Shown in pieces: positions 16,623-22,072 of a stretch of DNA of 22,072 nt (position 1 is its first letter; every line of letters begins with the position of its first letter). Where the stretch lies: IMG/VR virus record IMGVR_UViG_3300034082_001924, positions 1 to 22,072 of that record; one strand, 5' to 3'. Under the pieces are notes generated by a model that was not told the origin of the DNA, ran no database searches, and was given only the letters and a program-made list of their open reading frames with translations. The position numbers and the translations under genes are program-made. The DNA is from a virus.

Positions 16623-17300
16623 ATGACACCAAAAGATTACCAACAATTTGGACTTTATGCTAAAGACAAAGGGATTAGCTCCTTAGATTTACATTATCAC
16701 AATCAAAAAATTCAAGATAGTTTAACTCCATATATTTTGGAGGAGAGACAAATGAATGTTACAATAATGGATGTGTTCTCAAGATTGATGATGGAACGTA
16801 TCATTTGGGTTGCTGGTGGTGTAGATGACCATATGTCGACTATTTGTCAAGCACAATTAATGTTCTTGGATAGTTTAGATCATAATGACATTACAATGCA
16901 CATCGATAGTCCAGGTGGAAGTGTGAAATCAGGTCTTTCAATTGTGGATGTTATGGATTATATCACATCTGACATTAGAACCATCAATACAGGTATGGCA
17001 GCTTCAATGGGTTCGGTCCTATTAGGGGCTGGTACCAAAGGTAAAAGAGGGTCATTGAGGTTTTCCCAAACCATGTTACACCAATCATCAGGAGGTGCTG
17101 GAGGTAATATTCAAGACGCGAGAATTACTTTCCAAGAATGGGAAAAAGTAAACAATATCCTATTTGAATTATTAGGTGAATATTGTGGAAAAACCGCAGA
17201 ACAGGTTAAAAACGACGCCACAAGGGATTTATGGTTAAATGCGGAAGACGCACTATCCTACGGAATTATTGATGAAATTGTTAAAAAGAAGAAAAAATAA
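16623..17300 (+). CDS. clpP: ClpP serine protease, host-like, 225 aa
   Basis: Self-compartmentalising serine protease subunit. The triad is Ser128 in GMAASMGSVLL, His153 in TMLHQSSGG and Asp198 in NDATRD. The N-terminus, with YILEERQMNVTIMDVFSRLM, and the tail DALSYGIIDEIVKK closely follow Bacteroidota ClpP, suggesting capture from a host. No ClpX or ClpA is visible here, so it would depend on a host unfoldase or work with a phage adaptor. In many phages a ClpP-type enzyme serves as prohead protease, but no head gene lies nearby; it may instead alter host proteolysis. It has its own promoter-like site and a terminator, so it is a single-gene unit. Confidence 0.9.
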   Translation: MTPKDYQQFGLYAKDKGISSLDLHYHNQKIQDSLTPYILEERQMNVTIMDVFSRLMMERIIWVAGGVDDHMSTICQAQLMFLDSLDHNDITMHIDSPGGSVKSGLSIVDVMDYITSDIRTINTGMAASMGSVLLGAGTKGKRGSLRFSQTMLHQSSGGAGGNIQDARITFQEWEKVNNILFELLGEYCGKTAEQVKNDATRDLWLNAEDALSYGIIDEIVKKKKK

Positions 17301-17302
17301 GT

Positions 17303-17325
17303 AAAGGGGGGATAAAACCCCCTTT
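17303..17325 (+). terminator. Intrinsic terminator after clpP
   Basis: An eight-base-pair stem AAAGGGGG (17303-17310) with CCCCCTTT (17318-17325) encloses the loop GATAAAA, three bases after the clpP stop. The downstream tract TTTCTTCATATTT is only moderately T-rich, while the other side is A-rich, so it may work in both directions. Confidence 0.75.
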
Positions 17326-17330
17326 CTTCA

Positions 17331-17338
17331 TATTTATA
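17331..17338 (+). promoter_or_regulatory. Candidate late-promoter motif TATTTATA
   Basis: CATATTTATAATAAAAC closely matches the sequence ahead of the 1891 tail gene (GATATTTATAATAAAAG). It sits between the clpP terminator and the envelope-protein gene, 16 bases before the ATG at 17355. Confidence 0.45.
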
Positions 17339-17354
17339 ATAAAACATAGAATAG

Positions 17355-17996
17355 ATGAAAAAATTTTTAAACTTAAAAAACATTGCATTAGGATTATTAA
17401 TTGTAATAGTAGTTTTCCAACAATGTGGTGGAAACAAAAAAGGAACGGGAGAAATTGTGAAAATAGATGGTAAAAAGTATGAACTTATCAAACATGAGAT
17501 TGATACAATTGAAGTAGTTAAAACAAAGGTGGTAACTAAAAAAGGTGAAGACATTTATCACGAAACAATTAAAGAAGTAACTATTCCTGCAATTGTAGAT
17601 ACTCAAGCTTTATTACACGATTATTTTGCAAAGAACATTTATAAAGACACATTACAATTACCAGATAGTTTAGGAACGGTGTCTTTAATTGATACCATCA
17701 CTCAAAACAAAATTTTAGGTAGAATGTTTAATGCAAGTGTTAAACAAAGAACTATTAAAGAAACTACAATTGTAAAAGAATTACCAAAGACTAAAGTATT
17801 CTACGGTTTTGAAGGTGGATTTAATAAAGCAGATGTGGTATCTCATTTAGGATTTGGCGTTTTAATTAATACAAAACAAGATAAAATATTTCATTTAGGA
17901 ATTGGTGCAGCAAATAGAGTAACAGACGGAACCAATGGAGCATTAGCACCTTATATTGGAGGTGGTGTGTATTGGAAATTGAAACTTAAAAAATAA
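17355..17996 (+). CDS. Membrane-anchored envelope protein with a possible beta-sheet C-terminus, 213 aa
   Basis: An N-terminal hydrophobic segment (about residues 9-21, NIALGLLIVIVVF) is followed by Cys24 in FQQCGGNKKG. This could be a signal anchor or an atypical lipoprotein signal, since the residues before the Cys do not fit a standard lipobox. Residues 35-135 are charged and repeat a TIxxV/VxTKVVTKKG-like pattern, likely a periplasmic stalk. The last 65 residues alternate hydrophobic and polar positions and end FYGFEGG...YIGGGVYWKLKLKK, like antiparallel strands of an outer-membrane-type beta domain. The late-type motif ahead suggests expression with the virion genes. A spanin-like lysis protein or envelope-modifying protein is possible; I cannot assign the family. 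Confidence 0.6.
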   Translation: MKKFLNLKNIALGLLIVIVVFQQCGGNKKGTGEIVKIDGKKYELIKHEIDTIEVVKTKVVTKKGEDIYHETIKEVTIPAIVDTQALLHDYFAKNIYKDTLQLPDSLGTVSLIDTITQNKILGRMFNASVKQRTIKETTIVKELPKTKVFYGFEGGFNKADVVSHLGFGVLINTKQDKIFHLGIGAANRVTDGTNGALAPYIGGGVYWKLKLKK

Positions 17997-18003
17997 TCCA
18001 TAA

Positions 18004-18450
18004 ATGAATACATATGTATTATTTATTTTTGGTATGTTTGATGACCACGAAGATGTTGAGTATTTTTGTACCGATGTTATAGGTGAAAGTAAGGTTATCA
18101 AATCAATTAGATTCATTATAGAAAATTCAGAGAATATAATAGTAATATTTGATTCTGAAATGGAACCAATAGAGGTTGACCGAGAATTATATACAATATT
18201 AATTGACGAACATATTAAATTTTATTTCTTATTCAAAAGAGAAGATATGGTCACGGCTCACTTACCCCAACAAATTAAAGATTTAATTTTTACCCCGACT
18301 ATTGATAATACGATAATTAGGGTAGATTACGAGAAAAACAAAAAAAGGGAAACTTTAGATTTAGACAGATTACTTGAAAAAATAGAAGAATCTGGAATTG
18401 AGAGCCTTACAACAGAAGAAAAAAACTTCCTTGACAATTTTGAAAATTAA
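18004..18450 (+). CDS. Unknown protein with a Bacteroidota-style C-terminal motif, 148 aa
   Basis: Function not recognised. The first 100 residues form a likely alpha/beta domain (MNTYVLFIFGMFDDHEDVEY; ENIIVIFDSEMEPIEVD). The C-terminal helix LDRLLEKIEESGIESLTTEE followed by KNFLDNF resembles the tail LDKIxxxGxxSLTxEEKxFL found on various Bacteroidota proteins (the DUF6576 type, seen for example after rhomboid-family proteins). The likeness is from memory, not a search. The ATG at 18004 is seven bases after the stop of the previous gene, so the two probably share a transcript. The next gene's promoter-like site overlaps its 3' end. No membrane segments. Confidence 0.6.
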   Translation: MNTYVLFIFGMFDDHEDVEYFCTDVIGESKVIKSIRFIIENSENIIVIFDSEMEPIEVDRELYTILIDEHIKFYFLFKREDMVTAHLPQQIKDLIFTPTIDNTIIRVDYEKNKKRETLDLDRLLEKIEESGIESLTTEEKNFLDNFEN

Positions 18451-18460
18451 GATATATTTC
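18431..18460 (+). promoter_or_regulatory. Strong promoter candidate for the sigma-factor gene
   Basis: TTGACA (18431-18436) and TATATTTC (18453-18460) are 16 bases apart. This is a near-consensus sigma-70 promoter and equally a Bacteroidota-type site: TTG, 19 bases, TAnnTTT plus C. It overlaps the end of the 18004 gene; the sigma ATG at 18499 is 38 bases downstream. A host holoenzyme should recognise it. Confidence 0.6.
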
Positions 18461-18498
18461 TTATCTTAGTACTATCCATCCACTTAAACTTACACCAC

Positions 18499-19314
18499 AT
18501 GAAAAAATCCATTTTAGTTAATCCAGACGAGATTCAATTGTACATCAAAGATTTACGAAAAATTCCTGTAATGTCACATCAAAGACAGGAAGAAATTTTT
18601 GAAATGTTAAACAATAAAAAAACTGATAAAGAAACAAAAGGAAAACTTTATAATGAATTGGTTGTTGGTAATTTAAGATTTGTAATATCCGTAGCTAAAA
18701 TGTTTCAAAATCAGGGAATGGATTTATTGGATATTATTTCAGAAGGTAATATTGGTTTGATAAAGGCAGCGGAAAGATTTGACCCAACGACTGGATTGAA
18801 ATTTATTTCATATGCTGTATGGTGGGTTAGACAATCAATAATGGCATCTCTAAATGAAAACTGTAGAACAATTCGTATACCTTCAAATTTAGTACAAGAT
18901 GCTCAAAAACAAAAGAAAATTGAAATAAGTGAAGAAGATAATTTCTTCATAAACAATGTTGAAGATGAAACTCCAATCGGAATTAATCTTCCATACTGTA
19001 TTGGTTTATATAAAGAAATTAATGAAGATGGTGACCAATTAATTGATGTCATACCTAACAGAGAGGCTGAAAGTCCTGACGCCATTCTTAATTCACCAGA
19101 AGAAATAAAGAAAAAAGTTTCAGCAATGTTAAGTGTGTTGGATGATAGAGAAAAAATAATCATTGAAAGATATTATGGGTTAACGGGTATAGAATCTAAC
19201 TTGGAAGATTTAGGTGAGGAGTTTGGTTGTACTAAAGAACGTATAAGACAATTACGTGATAAGGCTATTAAGAAACTAAGAAACGAAAGTTTTGGTCTCT
19301 TAAACTATTTATAA
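18499..19314 (+). CDS. Phage-encoded sigma-70 family factor of the primary (RpoD-like) type, 271 aa
   Basis: Predicted to direct RNA polymerase to a set of phage (or host) promoters. Residues 8-35 look like region 1.2 (DEIQLYIKDLRKIPVMSHQR). Region 2 has NLRFVISVAKMFQNQGMDLL, then SEGNIGLIKAAERFDPTTGL and FISYAVWWVRQSI, almost the Bacteroidota RpoD sequence including the DNA-melting tryptophans. Region 3 starts at RIPSNLVQDAQKQKK, then diverges. Region 4 has VLDDREKIIIERYYGL and the helix-turn-helix LEDLGEEFGCTKERIRQLRD. Region 1.1 is absent, as in short Bacteroidota RpoD (about 287 residues). Divergent regions 3 and 4.2 suggest altered promoter choice. T4 uses the far more diverged gp55 for late genes; this could be the equivalent for the TATTTATA sites, which is inference. 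Confidence 0.9.
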   Translation: MKKSILVNPDEIQLYIKDLRKIPVMSHQRQEEIFEMLNNKKTDKETKGKLYNELVVGNLRFVISVAKMFQNQGMDLLDIISEGNIGLIKAAERFDPTTGLKFISYAVWWVRQSIMASLNENCRTIRIPSNLVQDAQKQKKIEISEEDNFFINNVEDETPIGINLPYCIGLYKEINEDGDQLIDVIPNREAESPDAILNSPEEIKKKVSAMLSVLDDREKIIIERYYGLTGIESNLEDLGEEFGCTKERIRQLRDKAIKKLRNESFGLLNYL

Positions 19315-19317
19315 GGT

Positions 19318-20685
19318 ATGAATAATAATTGGTTAAAGTATTTGGTTGCACTGGCGGCTATTATGATTGCAGGTAGTGCTGCATATTTTTCAGTAACAGG
19401 TCTTGGTGTTTTATTTAGTGGTGCAGCAATTGCCGTCATGATTATGGCAAGTTCATTAGAATTTGCAAAGTTAGTTACTGCAACTTATTTAAAACAAAAG
19501 TGGGAAAAAATAGAGTTACTTAGTAAAATTTATTTAACCACCTCCGTTGTTATTTTAATGTTAATTACATCTGCGGGTATCTTCGGTTATCTTTCAAATG
19601 CATTCCAACAACAAAATTTAGGATTACAAAAAATTGAAAGAGACATTGCAGTTTACCAAACACAAATCGTTAAAAATGATTTAGAAATATCTCGTTACAC
19701 CACTCAATTAAACAATCAACAAAATATTCGTAATTCACAAGAGACAAATTTAACCAAACAAATTGATAAGGATAAATCAACATCTAGAGTGTCTCAAATG
19801 ATTAAATCCGCAGATAAAGAAATTAATTCTATTTCAAAAAGAATTGATGAATTAACAATAAAAAACAACGCATCATTAGATTCAATTAATGTTATTAAAA
19901 ATAATAATATTGAATTAGAAAAAGAAGTAGGGGGGTTTCGTTTTGTAGCAGAATCTTTCGGTGTACCACTTAATTCTGTTGTTAAATTCTTTATAATTTT
20001 AATTGTGATTGTGTTTGATCCATTGGCGGTTGCGTTAATTATTTCATTCAATCAATTAACCATGGAAGGTAAGAAGAAAGATGAGGATGAAAAAGAACCA
20101 TCGTCTCCGGAAGATTTAAAAAACTTTGTTGATGAAACCACAAGATTACATTTAACTGAAAACGATTTAATGAAGTTAGAAGAAACTTTATTAAATCCAC
20201 CAAAACCAAATGACAATTTAAAATCTGCTGCCGAATATTATAAAATGAAGACAGATATTGAACGTGAAAAACGTGGAGAACTATTAGCGGAGATGATGAA
20301 GAACGACCAAGAATTAGGTTTATATGACGATACATCAGATTGGGATGTTACTTTAATGGATGGTTTAGAAGATGAAGAACCATTCTTTACTGAAGAAGAA
20401 ACGGAGAAAATTTTACAAGAAGAACCAACTGAAGAAGAAATTAAAAGAAATTTTTCCACTATAGAACCTGAAACAGAGAATATTTTACAAGAAGAACCAA
20501 CAACAACCGCAAATAATAAAATATTCACAACAATTGAACAACATAAAAAGAATGGTTATAAAGTAAGTCAAATTCCTGAAGACAACGAAAGAATGAACAT
20601 TATAGGTCAGAATGGAAATGAAGGGTTACATTACGACAATGAAGAAGATACATCATTAGAAAAAAATGATGAAAAAAAAAATTAG
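19318..20685 (+). CDS. Multi-pass membrane protein with periplasmic coiled coil and acidic tail, 455 aa (probably longer by frameshift)
   Basis: Four hydrophobic segments: about residues 7-27 (YLVALAAIMIAGSAAYFSV), 30-46 (GVLFSGAAIAVMIMASS), 72-92 (TTSVVILMLITSAGIFGYL) and 222-246 (VKFFIILIVIVFDPLAVALI). A coiled coil of about 120 residues lies between the last two and would be on the outer face of the inner membrane. A long, very acidic C-terminal region follows, containing two 24-codon repeats. From memory, phage proteins with a SLEFAKLVTATYLKQ-like segment are common and uncharacterised. The start is three bases after the sigma stop. The frame ends just past an A10 run, but a coding-like frame continues on the other side; see the entry at 20673. 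Function unknown; a membrane anchor for a phage assembly is possible. Confidence 0.75.
   Translation: MNNNWLKYLVALAAIMIAGSAAYFSVTGLGVLFSGAAIAVMIMASSLEFAKLVTATYLKQKWEKIELLSKIYLTTSVVILMLITSAGIFGYLSNAFQQQNLGLQKIERDIAVYQTQIVKNDLEISRYTTQLNNQQNIRNSQETNLTKQIDKDKSTSRVSQMIKSADKEINSISKRIDELTIKNNASLDSINVIKNNNIELEKEVGGFRFVAESFGVPLNSVVKFFIILIVIVFDPLAVALIISFNQLTMEGKKKDEDEKEPSSPEDLKNFVDETTRLHLTENDLMKLEETLLNPPKPNDNLKSAAEYYKMKTDIEREKRGELLAEMMKNDQELGLYDDTSDWDVTLMDGLEDEEPFFTEEETEKILQEEPTEEEIKRNFSTIEPETENILQEEPTTTANNKIFTTIEQHKKNGYKVSQIPEDNERMNIIGQNGNEGLHYDNEEDTSLEKNDEKKN
20398..20541 (+). repeat. Two imperfect 72-base coding repeats
   Basis: Copy one (20398-20469) begins ETEKILQEEPT and ends FSTIEP; copy two (20470-20541) begins ETENILQEEPT and ends FTTIEQ. 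The first eleven codons are nearly identical; the middle has diverged. The duplication lengthens the acidic tail of the membrane protein by 24 residues. Confidence 0.8.
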
Positions 20686-20924
20686 TAGACCTTCAAATTC
20701 CAACAACGGAAAAAAACGTCCCAACGTTAGAATCTCAAGATTCTGATAATTTATATTGGGAAAAAGATGACGTAAATCCAAACCAAGTACTATATGATTT
20801 GGAAAATAATAAGGTTATAATATCTAATGATGATATAACCCTTAACTCACCACTAACTGATTTAGGCCCTAAATTCATTAAGAAAAATGTTAGTAATACA
20901 CGAAATAGAAAAAATAGATTATAA
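20673..20924 (+). CDS. Out-of-frame continuation of the membrane-protein gene past an A10 run (83 codons)
   Basis: From the A10 run (20672-20681) the -1 frame stays open to a TAA at 20922-20924 and codes an acidic, coding-like stretch: LVDLQIPTTEKNVPTLESQD, then YWEKDDVNPNQVLYDLENN, ending in a basic RNRKNRL. It has no ATG, and its only preceding codons after an in-frame TGA (20670-20672) are three AAA, so it cannot start alone. It joins the 19318 frame by a -1 slip, or if one A was missed. The end overlaps the next gene by 38 bases. It may be a real programmed frameshift, RNA polymerase slippage, a recent mutation, or an assembly error in a homopolymer. Confidence 0.55.
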   Translation, partial: KKKLVDLQIPTTEKNVPTLESQDSDNLYWEKDDVNPNQVLYDLENNKVIISNDDITLNSPLTDLGPKFIKKNVSNTRNRKNRL

Positions 20925-21510
20925 TAGTTTAATTATTAATAAAAGAAAATCTAAAAAAACTCAAATATTCCTATACGATACACAAAGAAGATTTGACGAC
21001 TTTGTTAATAAAATTGAACATCGTAATAATGGTAAGTTTGACGACATCCCACATTTTATAGTTACAAAATTAGGTAGTATATATCAATTGTTTGATACCA
21101 ACTATAGTTCTAATACGTTTAATGACTCACAGAACGATAAGAGGATGATTAAAATAGCAATTGAGAACTTGGGTTGGTTGAATAAGAATACCATCACTGG
21201 TGTCCTTAATAATTGGATTGGAGACCCATATAGGTCAGAACCTCATATACGTAACTGGAGGAATTACTATTTTTGGGATAAGTACACTGAAATTCAAATG
21301 AATTCACTATCTGAACTATGTGATTCCCTATGTGATAAACATGAAATACCAAAACAAACCGTACCGTCCCAAGGATATTTGGAAAACATATCTAATTTCA
21401 AAGGAATAGTATGTAAATCCAACTTTTCAAGTATTTATACAGATATAAACCCTTCTTTTAATTTTGGGGTCTTTTTTAACTATGCAAATGAAAATGAAAA
21501 CAGATTATGA
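20887..21510 (+). CDS. Amidase_2-fold protein lacking the zinc ligands, 207 aa
   Basis: The fold of N-acetylmuramoyl-L-alanine amidases is recognisable: IPHFIVTKLGSIYQLFDTNY matches the central strands, IAIENLGWL the next core strand, YTEIQMNSLSELCDSLCDKH the helix before the active site, and INPSFNFGVF the PSFDL-like end of T7 lysozyme. The expected zinc ligands are not there. Where T7 lysozyme has His17 (IFVHCSAT) this protein has IFLYDTQR. The His122/Cys130 region reads CKSNFSSIYTDINPS, without His or Cys at the aligned places. No signal peptide. It is therefore probably not a working zinc amidase, and may bind cell wall or serve as a virion part. The start overlaps the frameshift extension, and the end overlaps the next gene. 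Confidence 0.68.
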   Translation: MLVIHEIEKIDYNSLIINKRKSKKTQIFLYDTQRRFDDFVNKIEHRNNGKFDDIPHFIVTKLGSIYQLFDTNYSSNTFNDSQNDKRMIKIAIENLGWLNKNTITGVLNNWIGDPYRSEPHIRNWRNYYFWDKYTEIQMNSLSELCDSLCDKHEIPKQTVPSQGYLENISNFKGIVCKSNFSSIYTDINPSFNFGVFFNYANENENRL

Positions 21511-22009
21511 TGTAACCAAGAATATGTTAAAGACCATTAGGTCTATAACAGAAACTAAATTATCAAAACAATCAATTAACGAGGTGGCTGAATTTGAATC
21601 AACATTATCTGATAATGCTGACCAAGAACAAAAAAATGATGTTACAGTAATCAACAATGTTGATGTTAAGTTATTATCTACGGATCAAGCTGACATGACA
21701 TTGAGTGAAACACAAAAAACTACAATTTCAGGTTTAATTGATAATTTCAAACAACAAGTTTCACAAATTGCAGAATTTGACCCGGGGATGACAATTAACC
21801 AAGACCAAATCAGATTGGATGGTTATTTACCAGATGAAGATATTAATTTTGTTTTTATTGCTGGAACCGAAAGTGGTGTTTATATCAATGCTGATATGTT
21901 GAAACTTGAACAAAATGTTGCAACAGCGTTAGAAAAATTAGCGAAATTTGACGAAACATTCAAAACATCAATTGAACCATTAATAAATCAAAGAGATAAT
22001 AACATATAA
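21482..22009 (+). CDS. Small probable structural or assembly protein, about 175 aa
   Basis: Family not named. ATG codons at 21482, 21488 and 21494 are all possible; the last gives MKTDYDVTKNMLKTIRSITE, which looks like a natural N-terminus. An in-frame TTG at 21464 is less likely. It overlaps the amidase-fold gene by 17-29 bases. The N-terminal half is helical and charged; the centre has IAEFDPGMTINQDQIRLDGY, then INFVFIAGTESGVYINADML, an alternating strand-like segment; the C-terminal LEKLAKFDETFKTSIEPL is helical. No membrane segment. Compact acidic proteins like this occur near head or baseplate genes of T4-like phages. The next gene starts on its stop codon. Confidence 0.6.
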   Translation: MQMKMKTDYDVTKNMLKTIRSITETKLSKQSINEVAEFESTLSDNADQEQKNDVTVINNVDVKLLSTDQADMTLSETQKTTISGLIDNFKQQVSQIAEFDPGMTINQDQIRLDGYLPDEDINFVFIAGTESGVYINADMLKLEQNVATALEKLAKFDETFKTSIEPLINQRDNNI

Positions 22010-22072
22010 TGGCATTAACAGACCAAGATAAAAAAGAAATAGAAAGAATCACCAAAAGGGAGATTAAAGATT
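22009..22072 (+). CDS. Start of a further gene, cut by the window edge
   Basis: An ATG overlaps the previous stop by one base (TAATG) and the frame stays open for 21 codons to the end: MALTDQDKKEIERITKREIK and on. The translated part is a charged helix. Too little is visible to say more. Confidence 0.7.
   Translation, partial: MALTDQDKKEIERITKREIKD

Noticed and set aside
20666-20746. 26-codon basic frame starting at ATG in the A-rich run (MMKKKISRPSNSNNGKKRP...)
   Set aside because: Very short, overlaps both the membrane-protein end and the better -1 continuation, and composition is driven by the A-run. Kept only as an alternative outcome of the homopolymer.

Overview
The window reads as part of the genome of a tailed, T4-like (contractile-tail) phage of a Bacteroidota host, most likely a flavobacterium or relative. 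The T4-like signal comes from a baseplate/tail gene block followed by a RuvC-type resolvase, a DnaG-type primase and the gp47/gp46 (Mre11/Rad50) recombination pair. The host signal comes from SprB-type repeats in the tail fibre, a ClpP and a primary-type sigma factor that resemble Bacteroidota housekeeping versions, starts in A-rich leaders without Shine-Dalgarno sequences, and promoter-like sites of the Bacteroidota TTG/TAnnTTTG kind. All supported genes lie on the + strand, packed tightly with many stop/start overlaps. The DNA is AT-rich.

Layout. (1) 1-8152: late structural block. It holds the 3' part of a fibre/adhesin gene with long Pro-Thr-Asn repeats, three structural genes of unknown exact role, an 818-residue tail/baseplate protein, and a 503-residue structural protein. 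Four of these transcription units are preceded by a shared motif, TATTTATA or one base different. (2) 8191-8802: RuvC-like resolvase, followed by a GC-rich, doubly structured intergenic element ending in a strong intrinsic terminator. (3) 8960-16575: DNA-processing operon with primase, Cas4/RecB-like nuclease, gp47, a Val-Glu repeat protein, a small membrane protein, an EcoRI-family restriction endonuclease with an adenine methyltransferase, and gp46. (4) 16623-20924: ClpP, a membrane-anchored envelope protein, a small protein, a sigma factor, and a multi-pass membrane/coiled-coil protein that appears to continue in another frame past an A10 run. (5) 20887-22072: an amidase-fold protein without the usual zinc ligands, a small probable structural protein, and the start of one more gene.

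The most interesting feature is the restriction-modification pair at 12448-14242. It sits between the genes of the two subunits of the phage recombination nuclease, is joined to its neighbours by one-base stop/start overlaps, and is poorer in GC than its flanks in the lines sampled. The endonuclease keeps the EcoRI catalytic residues and the EcoRI base-contact motif. I infer that it may cut unmodified host (or rival phage) DNA to create ends for gp46/gp47 and the neighbouring nuclease, while the methylase protects phage DNA. Chlorella viruses are known to encode restriction-modification enzymes thought to act on host DNA. The fate of cut DNA here is a hypothesis.

Regulation visible in the sequence suggests two promoter classes. 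Host-like sites (TATATTT with or without a TTG element) precede the small membrane protein, clpP and the sigma gene. The TATTTATA motif precedes tail genes and the envelope protein at 17355, which suggests that protein is made late and may act in lysis or the virion.
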